From Pseudomonas lini (GTDB lineage: Bacteria > Pseudomonadota > Gammaproteobacteria > Pseudomonadales > Pseudomonadaceae), in NCBI RefSeq assembly GCF_964063345.1, contig NZ_OZ061318.1:3658001-3722000 (forward strand): 64,000 bases of DNA, given 5' to 3'. The position numbers were made by a program, and so were the translations under genes. This document shows, piece after piece, positions 1 to 11,054 of the stretch (its first letter is position 1; each line of letters begins with the position of its first letter). The notes under the pieces are model-generated. The model had not been told where the DNA came from. It saw nothing but the letters and a program-made list of their open reading frames with translations, and did no database searches.

Positions 1-2025
1 ACCCAAACCGCCACGCAAGTGCTGCCATATGCCTTGCAAACCAGCATTCTGATTATGTTCGGGATTCTGTTTTGCTGGGTCTCGGCGGGCTTCTGGACCG
101 CGCTGATGGGCTTCCTCGAGTTGATCACCGGCCGTGACAAGTACCGCATTTCCGGCGCCAGCGCCGGCAACGAGCCGATCGCCAAGGACGCACGCACCGC
201 ACTGGTGATGCCGATCTGCAACGAAGACGTGCCGCGGGTGTTCGCCGGTTTGCGGGCGACCTTCGAATCGGTTGCGGCCTCGGGTAACCTGGATCGCTTC
301 GACTTTTTCGTGCTCAGCGACAGTAACGACGCCGACATCTGCGTTGCCGAGCAGCAGGCCTGGCTGGACGTCTGCCGTGAAGGCAAAGGCTTCGGCAAGA
401 TCTTCTATCGTCGTCGCCGCCGCCGCGTAAAACGTAAAAGCGGCAACCTCGACGACTTCTGCCGTCGTTGGGGCGGTGACTACAAGTACATGGTCGTGCT
501 CGACGCCGACAGCGTGATGAGCGGCGAATGCCTGAGCAGTCTGGTGCGGCTGATGGAAGCCACGCCGGACGCCGGGATCATCCAGACCGCGCCGCGTGCG
601 TCGGGCATGGACACCCTTTATGCGCGTATGCAGCAGTTCGCCACGCGTGTGTACGGTCCGCTGTTCACTGCCGGTCTGCACTTCTGGCAGTTGGGCGAAT
701 CCCACTACTGGGGTCACAACGCGATTATCCGCATGAAGCCGTTCATCGAGCACTGCGCCCTGGCGCCGTTGCCCGGTAAAGGCGCGTTTGCCGGTGCGAT
801 TCTGTCCCACGACTTCGTCGAAGCTGCGCTGATGCGCCGTGCCGGCTGGGGCGTATGGATTGCCTACGACTTGCCGGGCAGCTACGAAGAACTGCCACCG
901 AACCTGCTGGACGAACTCAAGCGTGACCGTCGCTGGTGCCACGGCAACCTGATGAACTTCCGGCTGTTCCTGGTCAAGGGCATGCACCCGGTGCACCGTG
1001 CGGTGTTCCTGACCGGCGTGATGTCGTACCTGTCTGCGCCGTTATGGTTCTTGTTCCTGGTGTTGTCGACGGCCTTGCTGGCGGTCAACACGTTGATGGA
1101 GCCGCAATACTTCCTGGAACCGCGTCAGCTCTATCCACTGTGGCCGCAATGGCAGCCGGACAAGGCAATTGCGCTGTTCTCGACGACCATCGTGCTGCTG
1201 TTCCTGCCGAAATTGCTGAGCATCATCCTGATCTGGGCCAAGGGTGCGAAAGAGTTCGGTGGCAAGTTCAAGGTGACGCTGTCGATGCTGCTGGAGATGT
1301 TGTTCTCCATGCTGCTGGCGCCGGTGCGGATGATCTTTCACACCCGTTTCGTACTCGCCGCGTTCCTCGGCTGGGCCGCGACCTGGAACTCGCCGCAACG
1401 TGACGACGATTCCACACCATGGAGCGAAGCGGCCAAGCGCCACGGTCCGCAAACCTTGCTGGGCTTCTTCTGGGCGTTGTTGGTGATCTGGCTGAACCCG
1501 AGCTTCCTTTGGTGGCTGGTGCCGATTGTCGGTTCGCTGATGCTGTCGATCCCGGTATCGGTGATCTCCAGCCGTGTCGGCCTGGGCCTCAAGTCCCGTG
1601 ACGAAAGCCTGTTCCTGATCCCTGAGGAATACAATCCGCCACAGGCGTTGCTGGCAACCGACCAGTACACCCACGAAAACCGTTGGCATGCGCTGAACGA
1701 CGGCTTCGTCCGGGCAGTGGTCGATCCGCAACAGAACGCCTTGGCGTGCGCGCTGGCGACATCCCGTCACCGTCAGGCCGAGCCGATCGAATGGCTGCGT
1801 ATCGAGCGGGTTCGCCATGCGATGAAGGTCGGTCCTGCCGGGCTGACCAACAACGAGCGAGTGGCCCTGCTGAGTGATCCGGTGGCACTGGGTCGCTTGC
1901 ATGAGCAGGTCTGGAACGAAGGCCACGCCGAGTGGCTGCAAGCCTGGCGCACATCGGTGGATGCCGATCCCCATGCGCCGCTGTTGCCGCTCAAGCCTGT
2001 GAGCGTGCAGCCTCAGTTGGCCTAA
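1..2025 (+). CDS. opgH: OpgH (MdoH) glucan glucosyltransferase, 5' end missing
   Basis: Inner-membrane family 2 glycosyltransferase that polymerises UDP-glucose into the backbone of osmoregulated periplasmic glucans. The reading frame is open to base 1, so the start lies outside the window; about 670 C-terminal residues of a protein usually near 850 are present. Visible in the fragment: a hydrophobic segment at the beginning, the metal-binding LDAD motif near fragment residue 161, an acceptor-binding type motif DRRWCHGN near residue 310, and a group of membrane segments between about 330 and 550, followed by a soluble tail. opgG normally precedes it and would lie just before the window. A strong terminator follows the stop codon, so opgH ends its operon here. 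Confidence 0.95.
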   Translation, partial: TQTATQVLPYALQTSILIMFGILFCWVSAGFWTALMGFLELITGRDKYRISGASAGNEPIAKDARTALVMPICNEDVPRVFAGLRATFESVAASGNLDRFDFFVLSDSNDADICVAEQQAWLDVCREGKGFGKIFYRRRRRRVKRKSGNLDDFCRRWGGDYKYMVVLDADSVMSGECLSSLVRLMEATPDAGIIQTAPRASGMDTLYARMQQFATRVYGPLFTAGLHFWQLGESHYWGHNAIIRMKPFIEHCALAPLPGKGAFAGAILSHDFVEAALMRRAGWGVWIAYDLPGSYEELPPNLLDELKRDRRWCHGNLMNFRLFLVKGMHPVHRAVFLTGVMSYLSAPLWFLFLVLSTALLAVNTLMEPQYFLEPRQLYPLWPQWQPDKAIALFSTTIVLLFLPKLLSIILIWAKGAKEFGGKFKVTLSMLLEMLFSMLLAPVRMIFHTRFVLAAFLGWAATWNSPQRDDDSTPWSEAAKRHGPQTLLGFFWALLVIWLNPSFLWWLVPIVGSLMLSIPVSVISSRVGLGLKSRDESLFLIPEEYNPPQALLATDQYTHENRWHALNDGFVRAVVDPQQNALACALATSRHRQAEPIEWLRIERVRHAMKVGPAGLTNNERVALLSDPVALGRLHEQVWNEGHAEWLQAWRTSVDADPHAPLLPLKPVSVQPQLA

Positions 2026-2026
2026 T

Positions 2027-2056
2027 GAAAAACCCCGCGAAAGCGGGGTTTTTTTT
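2027..2056 (+). terminator. Rho-independent terminator of opgH
   Basis: Six-base-pair stem CCCCGC/GCGGGG with a GAAA tetraloop, followed by eight T residues, starting two bases after the opgH stop codon. Confidence 0.93.
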
Positions 2057-2103
2057 GCGCTGATGATCTGACTGAGCACAACTTTGTGTTCGGCGCGGAT
2101 CCT

Positions 2104-2126
2104 GTGGGAGCGGGCTTGCCCGCGAT
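2104..2126. repeat. Single REP-like palindrome
   Basis: One copy of the GGGAGCGGGCTTGCCCGC palindrome in the short gap between opgH and the convergent chemoreceptor gene. Unlike the other copies in the window it has no inverted partner. Confidence 0.75.
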
Positions 2127-2169
2127 TGCATCACTCCGGTTTCAAGCGAACCGGGATGCCCGCATCACC

Positions 2170-4086
2170 TCAAACCTTGAACCGCCCCACCAGCCTCTGC
2201 AAATGGGCCCCCAACCGCGCCAGCTCAACGCTGGACGCCGCGGTCTCTTCACTGGCGGCCGAGGTCTGCTCGGACACATCACGCACGCTCAGCACGCTGC
2301 GGTTGATCTCTTCAGCCACCGCGCTCTGTTGCTCGGCAGCGGCGGCGATCTGCTGGTTCATCGACTGGATTGCCGACACGGTGCGGGTAATGCTTTCCAG
2401 CGAGCTACCGGCGCGTCGGGTCAGTTCGACGCTGCTGTCTGTCAGGCTGCGGCTGTTGTCCATGATGGTCGCGACTTGCTGAGTGCCGGTTTGCAGGCCG
2501 ACGATCAGCTCTTCGATTTCTTCGGTGGACTTCTGGGTGCGCTGGGCCAAGCTGCGGACCTCGTCGGCGACCACCGCAAAACCGCGCCCGGCTTCACCGG
2601 CGCGGGCGGCTTCGATGGCGGCGTTGAGCGCCAGCAGGTTGGTTTGCTGGGCCACGGACTTGATCACGTCGAGCACGCTGCCGATCTTGTCGCTTTCGCG
2701 CTTCAGATCGCCCATGGCGGCAGTGGAGTTACCGACTTCGGTAGCCAGGCGCTCGATCTGGGCGATGGCTTCGCCGACTACCCGGTCACCCTCGCGGGCT
2801 TGTTGGTCGGCGGCGACGGCGGCTTCGGACGCTTCCTCGGCGTTGCGCGCGACTTCCTGCACAGTGGCGGTCATTTCGTGCATGGCGGTGGCCACCTGAT
2901 CGGTCTCGACCTTCTGGCTGTTGACTCCGGCGCTGGTCTGTTCGGTGACGGCGGACAGCTCTTCAGCGGCGCTGGCGATTTGGGTCACGCCATCGCTGAT
3001 GCCACCGATCAGTTCCCGCAGGCCCAGGGTCATACTCTGCATGGCGCGCTGTAGCTGGCCCAGTTCGTCCTGACGTTCGGAAATGAGATTGTGGGTCAGG
3101 TCGCCCGCGGCGACACGCTCGGCCACTTTGAGGGTCTGGCTCAGAGGAATGACGATCTGGCGGGTGATGGCCCAGGCCGCGAACAAACCAAAGGCCGACG
3201 CCAGGACAGTAGCCAACAGCAGCATGTTCTTGGCGTGCGCTGTGTCGGTGTCACGTACGACAGTTTGCGAGGCGGTGAGCTTTTTGCTGGTGTCGAGCAG
3301 AATGTCGCCTTGTGCGATCATGCGTTTAATAGCAGCACCGCTGGCGACTTGAGCGTCGCGAAACTGGCTGACGGCCCCGCGATAAGCTTTGAGCGAGTCG
3401 GTCGCCTGTTGCAGGTTGGCAATGTGTTGTTCCGGCAGTTGAGATGGCAGGCTTTCGAGGTTCTTCAGAGCATTGCCGATGGCGTCCAGCGCCGGCTGCT
3501 CGGCCTCGGGCTTGCCGCTGTAGGTGTAGCCGCGCACTTGAAAGCGCGCTTGTTGGATCAGCTTGCTCAGGTCGATCACGCTGTTGAACTGAGCGACGCT
3601 GTCGCCTTGCAACAGGGATTTTTCGACTTCGGCGACCCGGGCCACGGCGTTATCGGCGGTAGCGCCCAGTTTGCTGCGGGCGTCTTCGCGGGTAGCGGTG
3701 GCTTGAGTCAGGTCGGCGACGGTGCGTTTGTACTCGCTGACGGCGGCCAGTTGCTGGTCGATCATTGCTAGATCGCCAGGCTGTTCGATCAGTGTGCGTG
3801 CGGTTTTAAGGCCGCTATCGAGTTGGCCGAGCAGATCATTGATGGCGCCCGAGCCTTGTTCGCCACGGCGCATTTCGTAATCCAGACGGGCCAGGCGCAG
3901 GTCTTTGGTCAGCTCCTTGAGGCTGGAAATAAACCCAAGCGTATCGCCACGGCTGATCACACCGCTCAGACCGGTCCAGCCGGTGAAGGTGATCAACAAG
4001 GTCAGAAGCAGCACCAGACCGAAGCCGATACCCAGTTTGCGATTGACGCTTACGTTTCCCAGTTTTTCGGCTAGCCAACGGTACAT
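2170..4086 (-). CDS. Methyl-accepting chemotaxis protein with large periplasmic helical sensor (McpK-like)
   Basis: Transmembrane chemoreceptor of 638 residues that signals through CheW/CheA. First membrane helix at about 18-40, an all-helical periplasmic region of about 245 residues, second membrane helix near 286-305, a HAMP domain to about 358, and a cytoplasmic signalling coil with the conserved hairpin tip ([19 protein letters not shown]). The sensor length fits the helical bimodular (HBM) class of Pseudomonas receptors. From memory, the P. aeruginosa gene at the same place beside rsmE-tatC is PA5072 (McpK), reported to bind alpha-ketoglutarate; shared ligand is an inference from position and architecture only. 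It is transcribed alone, separated from rsmE by a REP pair. Confidence 0.9.
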   Translation of the reverse strand: MYRWLAEKLGNVSVNRKLGIGFGLVLLLTLLITFTGWTGLSGVISRGDTLGFISSLKELTKDLRLARLDYEMRRGEQGSGAINDLLGQLDSGLKTARTLIEQPGDLAMIDQQLAAVSEYKRTVADLTQATATREDARSKLGATADNAVARVAEVEKSLLQGDSVAQFNSVIDLSKLIQQARFQVRGYTYSGKPEAEQPALDAIGNALKNLESLPSQLPEQHIANLQQATDSLKAYRGAVSQFRDAQVASGAAIKRMIAQGDILLDTSKKLTASQTVVRDTDTAHAKNMLLLATVLASAFGLFAAWAITRQIVIPLSQTLKVAERVAAGDLTHNLISERQDELGQLQRAMQSMTLGLRELIGGISDGVTQIASAAEELSAVTEQTSAGVNSQKVETDQVATAMHEMTATVQEVARNAEEASEAAVAADQQAREGDRVVGEAIAQIERLATEVGNSTAAMGDLKRESDKIGSVLDVIKSVAQQTNLLALNAAIEAARAGEAGRGFAVVADEVRSLAQRTQKSTEEIEELIVGLQTGTQQVATIMDNSRSLTDSSVELTRRAGSSLESITRTVSAIQSMNQQIAAAAEQQSAVAEEINRSVLSVRDVSEQTSAASEETAASSVELARLGAHLQRLVGRFKV

Positions 4087-4168
4087 GCTGCAACTCCCCT
4101 AGGGCCTAATCGGTTTTATGGGAACTGTATCGGCCGGCTGGCAGGAATCTGTAGGCGAGTAAGCACTT

Positions 4169-4287
4169 GTGGCGAGGGAGCTTGCTCCCGCTTGGGCGCG
4201 AAGCGGCCACCGCTTTTTTCCAGCAAGACTGCATTCACCGGTTTTACGACTGCTTCGCAGCCGAGCGGGAGCAAGCTCCCTCGCCAC
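4169..4287. repeat. REP-like inverted pair (GGCGAGGGAGCTTGCTCCCGC type)
   Basis: Two palindromic units beginning GTGGCGAGGGAGC lie in opposite orientation with about 70 bases between them, filling the gap between the chemoreceptor gene and rsmE. The same sequence type recurs at 18411-18540. Confidence 0.88.
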
Positions 4288-4304
4288 AGGATAAGTGTCT
4301 GGGG

Positions 4305-5012
4305 TTAGAAGAGGCGTGCCAGCAGCGCAGTGACGGCTGTTTCAACCCGCAGAATGCGCTCGCCAAGTTGCACCGGTTGCAAGCCGGCCTTGGCCAGCAA
4401 GTCGATTTCGTAGGGAATCCAGCCGCCTTCGGGGCCGATGGCCAGGGTCACGGGTTCGTTCAGGCCACGAGGGCAGGGCGGGTAGTTGCCGGGATGGCCG
4501 ACCAGGCCTAAGGTGCCTTCGGTAATGGCCGGCAGACGGTCTTCGACAAAGGGCTTGAAGCGCTTCTCGATGACGATCTCTGGCAGCACGCTGTCGCGGG
4601 CCTGTTCAAGACCCAGGATCAATTGCTCGCGAATCGCCTCGGGTTCCAGGAACGGGGTTTGCCAGAAGCTCTTCTCGACGCGATAGCTGTTCACCAGCAC
4701 GATGCGCGGCACACCCATGGCGGCCACGGTCTGAAACACCCGGCGGAGCATTTTCGGTCGCGGCAGGGCCAGCACCAAAGTCAGTGGCAGCTTGGCCGGT
4801 GGCGGCTGATCGAGGGTGACGCGCAACTCGGCCTCATCGGCGTCCAGGCGCAGCACCTCGGCTGTGCCCATCAGTCCGCCAATACGCCCGACGCGCATGC
4901 TGTCGCCGACCACCGAGCGATGGACTTCCTGCATGTGAGTCAACCGCCGATCGCGCAAGATCACCCGGTCGGCCGCAATGAAGTCGGCCTCTTCGAGGAG
5001 CAGCAGGTTCAC
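4305..5012 (-). CDS. rsmE: RsmE, 16S rRNA m3U1498 methyltransferase
   Basis: SAM-dependent methyltransferase of the SPOUT class that methylates U1498 in the 30S subunit. The 235 residues show an N-terminal PUA-like part ([12 protein letters not shown] region) and the C-terminal knotted SAM-binding end with LAIGPEGGW and [11 protein letters not shown], the family signatures. Length is normal. Its start overlaps the tatC stop by four bases, so it is the last gene of the ubiE-tatC run. Confidence 0.94.
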   Translation of the reverse strand: MNLLLLEEADFIAADRVILRDRRLTHMQEVHRSVVGDSMRVGRIGGLMGTAEVLRLDADEAELRVTLDQPPPAKLPLTLVLALPRPKMLRRVFQTVAAMGVPRIVLVNSYRVEKSFWQTPFLEPEAIREQLILGLEQARDSVLPEIVIEKRFKPFVEDRLPAITEGTLGLVGHPGNYPPCPRGLNEPVTLAIGPEGGWIPYEIDLLAKAGLQPVQLGERILRVETAVTALLARLF

Positions 5013-5803
5013 GCTTGAGTCGCTGGCGGCTGGTCGTTGTGATCGTCAGCCGGCTGATCGTCCGGATGTTCGCCGCGCTTGCTGATCAGGCTACCGAACA
5101 GGATGCCGATCTCGAACAGCAACCACATCGGAACGGCCAACAGCGTCTGCGAGAAGATGTCCGGCGGCGTCAGGATCATGCCGACCACGAAGCAGCCGAT
5201 GATCACATACGGGCGGATTTTTTTCAGGTAGGCAACGTTGACTACGCCGATCCACACCAGCAGCACCACGGCCACCGGAATCTCGAACGCCACGCCGAAG
5301 GCGAAGAACAGCGTCATGACGAAATCGAGGTAGCTGCTGATGTCGGTCATCATCTCCACGCCGGCCGGGGTGGCGGCGGCGAAGAACTTGAAGATCAGCG
5401 GGAACACCAGGTAATAGGCGAACGCCATGCCGGTGTAGAACAGCAGAATGCTGGAGACCAGCAGCGGCACCGCGATGCGCTTCTCATGCTTGTAGAGGCC
5501 TGGCGCGATAAAGCCCCAGATCTGATGCAGGATCACCGGGATCGACAGGAACAGCGAAACCATCATGGTCAGCTTCAGCGGCGTCAGGAACGGCGACGAC
5601 ACGTCGGTGGCGATCATCGTCGCGCCGGCTGGCAAGTACTGGCGCAGCGGCGTGGAGACGAAGGTGTAGATTTGCTGGGTGAAGGCGAACAGCCCGGCAA
5701 AAATGATGAACACCGCCGCCACGCAACGCAGCAGGCGCGTGCGCAACTCGGTGAGGTGCGAAACCAGCGGCATGTGCTGGTCGTTTTCGGGGAGATCGCT
5801 CAT
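5009..5803 (-). CDS. tatC: TatC, twin-arginine translocase receptor subunit
   Basis: Integral inner-membrane protein that with TatB recognises twin-arginine signal peptides. The 264 residues contain the usual six hydrophobic segments and the conserved N-terminal [11 protein letters not shown] motif; the conserved periplasmic and cytoplasmic loops (PFLTPLKL, then [10 protein letters not shown]) are present. The C-terminus ends in a hydrophilic, Asp/Pro-rich tail. The gene overlaps tatB and rsmE by four bases each, indicating translational coupling. Confidence 0.96.
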   Translation of the reverse strand: MSDLPENDQHMPLVSHLTELRTRLLRCVAAVFIIFAGLFAFTQQIYTFVSTPLRQYLPAGATMIATDVSSPFLTPLKLTMMVSLFLSIPVILHQIWGFIAPGLYKHEKRIAVPLLVSSILLFYTGMAFAYYLVFPLIFKFFAAATPAGVEMMTDISSYLDFVMTLFFAFGVAFEIPVAVVLLVWIGVVNVAYLKKIRPYVIIGCFVVGMILTPPDIFSQTLLAVPMWLLFEIGILFGSLISKRGEHPDDQPADDHNDQPPATQA

Positions 5804-6261
5804 GAGACTCGCGGCGGAAAAGTGGTGTCGTGAGGCGCCGGTGTTGTCGGCGCGGCGGCAGGAGCAACAGGTTCTACGGACGCGACCACCGGCGCCGGTT
5901 CAACAGCTTTCACCGTTTCCGTCGGTGCAGCGGCAGGTGCAGTTTCTGCAATCGGAGCATGAATCGTTTGCTCCGACAGAGGCTCAACCGGCTGAACCGG
6001 CGTAGCCTCCTGCTGAGTCGGCGTGAAGATCTTCCGCGCCTCCTGCTCCAGCGACAGAATGTGCTCGTTGTGCAGTTGCCGGCGAATCTCGTCGGCACCG
6101 ATTTCACGTTCAACTTCCTGTTTGATCGCGTTGAAGCTGCGCTTCAGCCGCCCGACCCACAGGCCGGCGGTGCGCGCAGCGCCCGGCAGACGCTCGGGGC
6201 CCAGCACCAGCAGGGCGACGAGGCCGACGAGCAGCAGTTCAGAGAAGCTGATACCAAACAT
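5800..6261 (-). CDS. tatB: TatB, Tat translocase subunit
   Basis: Single-span membrane protein of 153 residues that partners TatC in the substrate-binding complex. It begins [21 protein letters not shown] with the family's Glu in the membrane helix, followed by [12 protein letters not shown] and an amphipathic helix, then a long low-complexity tail rich in Ala, Pro, Val and Glu. It sits between tatA (10 bases away) and tatC (four-base overlap). Confidence 0.95.
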   Translation of the reverse strand: MFGISFSELLLVGLVALLVLGPERLPGAARTAGLWVGRLKRSFNAIKQEVEREIGADEIRRQLHNEHILSLEQEARKIFTPTQQEATPVQPVEPLSEQTIHAPIAETAPAAAPTETVKAVEPAPVVASVEPVAPAAAPTTPAPHDTTFPPRVS

Positions 6262-6271
6262 TAGTCAGTGC

Positions 6272-6550
6272 TCACGAGTCTTTGCGGATCGGCTCTTCGA
6301 CTTTTTGCGCCTGCACGTCGATGGTGTGCGGCGGGTTCACGGACTGTGTGGCCTGTGGCTGAACAGGTGGAACCGGTTGAGCCGGGGTCGCTGTCGTGTC
6401 GGCCGGTTTCTCGTCGTCGTTCATGGCTTTACGAAAGCCCTTGATCGACTCGCCGACATCAGTACCGAGGTTTTTCAGTTTCTTGGTGCCGAACACCAGC
6501 ACGACGACAACCAGGATGACGATCCAGTGTTTCCAGTCAAAAATGCCCAT
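6272..6550 (-). CDS. tatA: TatA, Tat translocase pore subunit
   Basis: Small 92-residue membrane protein that oligomerises to form the Tat export path. One N-terminal helix ([14 protein letters not shown]), then the [22 protein letters not shown] amphipathic region typical of TatA, and a hydrophilic Pro/Gln-rich tail. It is the first tat gene and lies 24 bases after hisE in the same direction. Confidence 0.95.
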   Translation of the reverse strand: MGIFDWKHWIVILVVVVLVFGTKKLKNLGTDVGESIKGFRKAMNDDEKPADTTATPAQPVPPVQPQATQSVNPPHTIDVQAQKVEEPIRKDS

Positions 6551-6574
6551 GTTGCGTTCCTCTGTAATAGATGT

Positions 6575-6907
6575 TCAGGCGGACGGGCGAGAGGCTTTCT
6601 CGGTATGTCCGGACAGACCGAAGCGACGGTCCAGTTCATCGAGCACAGCCTGTGGATGCTGCCCCAACTGGGCGAGCATGACCATGCTGTGGAACCACAA
6701 ATCGGCGGTCTCGTAAATCACATCGCTGCAGTCACCGCTGATGGCGGCATCCTTGGCAGCAATGATGGTTTCGACCGACTCTTCGCCGACTTTTTCCAGA
6801 ATCTTGTTCAAGCCCTTGTGGTACAGGCTGGCGACATACGAGCTGTCGGCGGCGGCGCCTTTGCGCTCTTCGAGTACCTGGGCCAGACGGGTCAGGGTGT
6901 CACTCAT
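6575..6907 (-). CDS. hisE: HisE, phosphoribosyl-ATP pyrophosphatase
   Basis: Second step of histidine biosynthesis: hydrolysis of phosphoribosyl-ATP to phosphoribosyl-AMP. The frame runs further upstream, but the family start is [17 protein letters not shown] at base 6907, giving 110 residues; this start overlaps the hisI stop by eight bases. The all-alpha pyrophosphatase motif is visible as [15 protein letters not shown] followed by [14 protein letters not shown]. Separate hisI and hisE genes, rather than the fused HisIE of enterics, are the rule in Pseudomonas. Confidence 0.95.
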   Translation of the reverse strand: MSDTLTRLAQVLEERKGAAADSSYVASLYHKGLNKILEKVGEESVETIIAAKDAAISGDCSDVIYETADLWFHSMVMLAQLGQHPQAVLDELDRRFGLSGHTEKASRPSA

Positions 6908-7301
6908 GTGTGTGTCCTGCGGAGTAGATAGCGTGCGGGTCTTTGAGCACCGGGTCGACGGTTTTCCAGTCGCCGTTCTCGAAGACGCGGTAGAAGCAGC
7001 TCTGACGGCCGGTATGGCAGGCGATGTCGCCGATTTGCTCAACCATCAGGATGATCACGTCAGCGTCACAGTCCAGGCGCATCTCATGCAGGGTTTGCAC
7101 GTGGCCAGACTCTTCGCCCTTGCGCCACAGCTTGCCACGGGAACGTGACCAGTAAATGGCACGGTTCTCGGCAGCGGTCAGTTCCAGCGCTTCGCGGTTC
7201 ATCCAGGCCATCATCAGGACGCGTCCGGTCTTGTGATCCTGGGCAATCGCCGGCACGAGGCCATCGGCGTCCCACTTGATCTCGTCCAGCCAGTTTTTCA
7301 T
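6900..7301 (-). CDS. hisI: HisI, phosphoribosyl-AMP cyclohydrolase
   Basis: Third step of histidine biosynthesis, a zinc- and magnesium-dependent ring opening of phosphoribosyl-AMP. The 133 residues show the family's [10 protein letters not shown] start, [30 protein letters not shown] and the metal-binding [14 protein letters not shown], with a Cys in [14 protein letters not shown]. It lies about 90 bases downstream of ubiB, and its end overlaps hisE. Confidence 0.95.
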   Translation of the reverse strand: MKNWLDEIKWDADGLVPAIAQDHKTGRVLMMAWMNREALELTAAENRAIYWSRSRGKLWRKGEESGHVQTLHEMRLDCDADVIILMVEQIGDIACHTGRQSCFYRVFENGDWKTVDPVLKDPHAIYSAGHTHE

Positions 7302-7391
7302 CTTCGACTCCGACAGCGGGCTCTACTTCAATAGCTGAGGCCAATGTTCAATTCAGCGTTCAAACAGTGTGCCAGCCGAACACCCAACTGG

Positions 7392-8996
7392 CTATCGGCG
7401 AACGACCAGATACAAACCGACCGCCACCATGATTCCGGCGGGCCAATGCCCCAAATCGTTCAACGGGCCACCGGCGGCGAGTATCGTGCCACCGGCCAAG
7501 TGAGCGGTGCCGAGCAGGCGCAGGAACCAGTCGTCCTTGCGCTTGTGCCAAGGGGGCGGCGGGTCGTTGGCGTGGGGCTGGGACATACGCTCGAGCAGGT
7601 CGCGAGCCATGTTGGCCAAATGCGGGATCTGTTCGAACTGGCTCTGCACGTTGCCTAACAAGGCTTTGGGGCTGACGCGCTCGCGCATCCAGCGTTCGAG
7701 GAACGGCTGGGCGGTGTTCCACAGGTCAAGGTCCGGGTACAGCTGACGGCCCAGGCCTTCGATATTCAACAGGGTTTTTTGCAGCAAGACCAACTGCGGC
7801 TGCACTTCCATGTTGAAGCGTCGAGCAGTCTGGAACAGGCGCATCAGCACCTGGCCGAAGGAGATATCTTTTAACGGTTTTTCGAAGATCGGCTCGCACA
7901 CCGTGCGGATTGCCGCTTCGAATTCGTTGAGTTTGGTTTCCGCCGGCACCCAGCCCGAATCGATGTGCAACTGCGCGACACGGCGGTAATCACGCTTGAA
8001 GAACGCGAACAGGTTGCGCGCCAGATAGTCCTGGTCTTCCGGGGTCAGGCTGCCGACGATGCCGCAGTCGATGGCAATGTACTGCGGGCTCCACGGTTGC
8101 ACAGTGCTGACAAAGATGTTGCCGGGGTGCATGTCGGCGTGGAAGAAGCTGTCGCGGAACACCTGGGTGAAAAAAATCTCCACGCCGCGTTCGGCGAGCA
8201 TTTTCATATCGGTGCGCTGGTCGGCCAGAGTCGCGAGGTCGGTGACCTGAATCCCGTAGATGCGTTCCATCACCAGCACTTTCGGCCTGCACCAGTCCCA
8301 ATAAACTTGGGGCACATAGAGCAGTGGCGAGCCCTCGAAATTGCGCTTCAACTGGCTGGCGTTAGCCGCCTCGCGCAGTAGGTCGAGTTCGTCGTAGATG
8401 GTTTTTTCGTAGTCGCTGACCACGTCCACCGGGTGCAGCAGGCGAGCGTCGGCCGAGAGCTTTTCCGCCGCGCGGGCGAGGATGAACAGCCATGCCAGAT
8501 CCTGGGCAATGATCGGTTTCAGGCCCGGGCGGATCACCTTGACCACCACTTCTTCACCGGTTTTCAGCTGCGCGGCATGCACTTGCGCCACCGAAGCCGA
8601 GGCCAGCGGTTCGACGTCGAAACGGCTGAAGACTTCACTGATCTTTTTGCCGAGCTGCTCTTCGATCAGCCGGATCGACACTTGCGAGTCGAACGGCGGC
8701 ACGCGGTCCTGCAGCTTCATCAGTTCATCGGCGATGTCTTCGGGCAGCAGGTCGCGGCGCGTCGAAAGAATCTGACCGAACTTGATGAAAATCGGCCCCA
8801 GGTCCTGCAACGCCAGGCGTAGTCGCGCGCCACGGCTCAGGTCCAGCGTCTTGCGCGGGAACCAGCGCCACGGCAAGGCGTAGCGCAGTGCCAACAGAAA
8901 CCAGGGCAGTGGCAGGGCGAACAGCAAGTCATCAAGGCGGTAGCGAATCACAACGCGCTGGATGCGCAACAAACGGCGGACGGCAAGCAGCTTCAT
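7392..8996 (-). CDS. ubiB: UbiB, ubiquinone biosynthesis accessory kinase-like protein
   Basis: Member of the UbiB/ABC1 atypical kinase family (534 residues) needed for ubiquinone synthesis. It has the family's KxGQ signature ([16 protein letters not shown] near residue 70-85), the Ala-rich nucleotide loop ([12 protein letters not shown]), a catalytic-like [11 protein letters not shown] and a metal-binding-like [10 protein letters not shown]. Two hydrophobic helices at the very C-terminus anchor it in the membrane. Its start overlaps the end of ubiJ by four bases. Confidence 0.95.
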   Translation of the reverse strand: MKLLAVRRLLRIQRVVIRYRLDDLLFALPLPWFLLALRYALPWRWFPRKTLDLSRGARLRLALQDLGPIFIKFGQILSTRRDLLPEDIADELMKLQDRVPPFDSQVSIRLIEEQLGKKISEVFSRFDVEPLASASVAQVHAAQLKTGEEVVVKVIRPGLKPIIAQDLAWLFILARAAEKLSADARLLHPVDVVSDYEKTIYDELDLLREAANASQLKRNFEGSPLLYVPQVYWDWCRPKVLVMERIYGIQVTDLATLADQRTDMKMLAERGVEIFFTQVFRDSFFHADMHPGNIFVSTVQPWSPQYIAIDCGIVGSLTPEDQDYLARNLFAFFKRDYRRVAQLHIDSGWVPAETKLNEFEAAIRTVCEPIFEKPLKDISFGQVLMRLFQTARRFNMEVQPQLVLLQKTLLNIEGLGRQLYPDLDLWNTAQPFLERWMRERVSPKALLGNVQSQFEQIPHLANMARDLLERMSQPHANDPPPPWHKRKDDWFLRLLGTAHLAGGTILAAGGPLNDLGHWPAGIMVAVGLYLVVRR

Positions 8997-9616
8997 GCGT
9001 TATCGCTTGGGTCGAGGGATCGGGAAAGGCGCTCAAAACGCGCCTCGAGACGTTCCAGATCGAGCTTGATCTGGTCCAGTTCATTAAAACGGGCGTCAGC
9101 TTCACGCTGACCGACGAGGGCGCGCGATTCTTCGGCCAGGTATTCGCCCAGGTTCTGGTTCAGGCTGGCGAACCCTTGCTGATACCAGCGTGCGCGACTG
9201 CGCAGGTGACCGCCGACCAGTTGCGTGGCCACAGGTCCCAGCCAGCGTGAGAGTTCGTACTCCCAGTCCAGTTCGAGGTCCTGAAGGATTGCCGCCAGTT
9301 CCAGCAGCACGCCACTGTCGCCATCGAGTTCGACTTCAGGGCTATGCAGGACCGAAGTCTTATCCTTGCTCGTCGCCAGTTTCAGCAGGCTTGAGGCCGG
9401 TGCGCGCAAGGTGCAGTCGGCACCGGTTTCCCACTGGGAGGCGAGCATCAGGCCTTCATCGCTGGGCAGGATGAACAGTTGCAGCGCCGGGCTGCGGCAG
9501 TCGACGGCAATCACCTTGCCACTCAAATGCGCCAGCCGCGGCAGCGCCGTGCTGTCGAGACGCAGCACCCGGTTCAAACCGAGTTCAACGCTGGCGAGCA
9601 GGCCGGCCAGCAACAT
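8993..9616 (-). CDS. ubiJ: UbiJ, SCP2-domain ubiquinone assembly factor
   Basis: Lipid-binding accessory protein of the Ubi complex, 207 residues, with an N-terminal SCP2-like sterol-carrier fold and a C-terminal helical region ([27 protein letters not shown]) likely to form a coiled coil. The identification rests on sequence character and on its place between ubiE and ubiB, where ubiJ is found in gammaproteobacteria. The start base abuts the ubiE stop. Confidence 0.92.
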   Translation of the reverse strand: MLLAGLLASVELGLNRVLRLDSTALPRLAHLSGKVIAVDCRSPALQLFILPSDEGLMLASQWETGADCTLRAPASSLLKLATSKDKTSVLHSPEVELDGDSGVLLELAAILQDLELDWEYELSRWLGPVATQLVGGHLRSRARWYQQGFASLNQNLGEYLAEESRALVGQREADARFNELDQIKLDLERLEARFERLSRSLDPSDNA

Positions 9617-10386
9617 CAGGGCTTGATGCCGCGGTGCAGGGCGACGATGCCTGCGGTCATGTTGTGATAGGTCACGCGGTCGAAACCGGCCTCGACCATC
9701 ATCGACTTCAGGGTTTCCTGATTCGGGTGCATGCGGATCGATTCGGCCAGGTAGCGATAGCTTTCCGAATCATTGGTGATCAGCTTGCCCATCAACGGCA
9801 TGAAGGCGAACGAATAGGCGTCGTAGGCTTTGGACATCAGCGCGTTGGTTGGCTTGGAGAATTCCAGCACCAGCAAACGGCCGCCCGGTTTCAATACGCG
9901 CAGCATCGAGCGCAGGGCGTCTTCTTTATGCGTCACGTTGCGCAGGCCGAAGGCGATGGTCACGCAATCGAAATGGTTGTCCGGGAACGGCAGCTTTTCA
10001 GCATCGGCCTGGACGAATTCGACGTTGCCGGACACACCCAGATCCAGCAGGCGGTCACGACCGACCTTGAGCATCGATTCGTTGATGTCGGCCAACACTA
10101 CCTGACCAGTCGGTCCCACAAGATGCGAGAACTTGCGGGTCAGGTCGCCAGTGCCGCCGGCGATGTCCAGCACGCGGTTACCGGTGCGCACGCCCGACAG
10201 TTCGATCGCGAAACGCTTCCACAGACGGTGCATGCCGCCCGACAGAAGGTCGTTCATCAGGTCATACTTGGCGGCTACCGAGTGGAAAACCTCAGCGACT
10301 TTTTCCGCTTTCTGGCTTTCCGGTACGTTTTTGAAGCCGAAGTGAGTGGTGGGTTCGGCATCGCTGCCTTTGCGCTGATCAGTCAT
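9616..10386 (-). CDS. ubiE: UbiE, C-methyltransferase of ubiquinone/menaquinone synthesis
   Basis: SAM-dependent methyltransferase acting on the benzoquinol ring. The frame opens upstream at 10470, but [18 protein letters not shown] at 10386 matches the family start and gives 256 residues. Visible: SAM motif [25 protein letters not shown], the family signature [14 protein letters not shown] and [15 protein letters not shown]. It appears to be the first gene of the ubiE-J-B-hisIE-tatABC-rsmE run. Confidence 0.96.
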   Translation of the reverse strand: MTDQRKGSDAEPTTHFGFKNVPESQKAEKVAEVFHSVAAKYDLMNDLLSGGMHRLWKRFAIELSGVRTGNRVLDIAGGTGDLTRKFSHLVGPTGQVVLADINESMLKVGRDRLLDLGVSGNVEFVQADAEKLPFPDNHFDCVTIAFGLRNVTHKEDALRSMLRVLKPGGRLLVLEFSKPTNALMSKAYDAYSFAFMPLMGKLITNDSESYRYLAESIRMHPNQETLKSMMVEAGFDRVTYHNMTAGIVALHRGIKP

Positions 10387-10539
10387 ATCGCTGTCACCAA
10401 AAGAGAATGCGCGACATTCTAATCCCGGTGGCCTGCTTTGTCTTGGCAAGGCTGAAGGTAAGATAGGCAATCACCGGGACGTTTTGACGCAGCAACGGTC
10501 AAGATTTTCAGGAAGTATTCATAAAGCAGGAGTCATTCG

Positions 10540-10815
10540 ATGGCCCATATTAGTGTTGAGCGTGCCCACGGCCTGGGTAAGGAAGCGGCCCGCGAGAAGG
10601 CCGACAAGTTGGCGCAGAAACTGTCCGAACAATATGGCCTGGAACCGCAATGGTCTGGCGATACCCTGAATCTCAGACGCTCGGGCGTAAAAGGGGCGGT
10701 ATATGTGGGCGAGGACTCGATCAAGGTCGATGTCGAACTGGGCCTGTTGATGTCCGCCATGAGCGGCACCATCAAATCGGAAATCGAAAGGGCGCTCGAT
10801 AAAGCACTGACCTGA
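10540..10815 (+). CDS. Small PHA-system associated protein (PHA_gran_rgn family)
   Basis: 91-residue soluble protein of the family named for putative polyhydroxyalkanoic acid system proteins. It begins MAHISVERAHGLGKEAAREKA and ends in IKSEIERALDKAL, charged and alpha/beta in character, with no signal or membrane segment. A good AGGAG ribosome site precedes the start. It lies just upstream of phaI-phaF on the same strand, separated from them by a REP pair. The exact biochemical role is not known to me; association with granule metabolism is an inference from family name and position. Confidence 0.82.
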   Translation: MAHISVERAHGLGKEAAREKADKLAQKLSEQYGLEPQWSGDTLNLRRSGVKGAVYVGEDSIKVDVELGLLMSAMSGTIKSEIERALDKALT

Positions 10816-10832
10816 TCTGTGAAATGAGAAAC

Positions 10833-10928
10833 CCTGTGGGAGCGGGCTTGCCCGCGAAGAGGCCTGTAAATCCGCAATATCTCTTGCGGCAGGAATATCG
10901 TCTTCGCGGGCAAGCCCGCTCCCACAGG
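10833..10928. repeat. REP-like inverted pair (GGGAGCGGGCTTGCCCGC type)
   Basis: CCTGTGGGAGCGGGCTTGCC at one end and its inverted copy ending in GCCCGCTCCCACAGG at the other, with about 40 bases between, in the gap upstream of phaI. Confidence 0.9.
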
Positions 10929-11054
10929 TTCGGTGGCATAGCCACTTGTTTATGTCACTTGTTAGGGTGCCGTTTCTAATTATTCTCACTACTTTGTGCC
11001 TGAGCCCGACTCTTTGCGGGCAGTTCCTCGACCCTTCTGCGCGTGAGGTGCACC

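Noticed and set aside
2086..3054. Plus-strand frame of 322 residues over the chemoreceptor gene
   Set aside because: It is a shadow of the minus-strand chemoreceptor, whose HAMP and signalling domains are clear.
10943..10963. Direct repeat CACTTGTT upstream of phaI as a regulator site
   Set aside because: Two short copies 13 bases apart with no counterpart before phaC1; too little to claim an operator.
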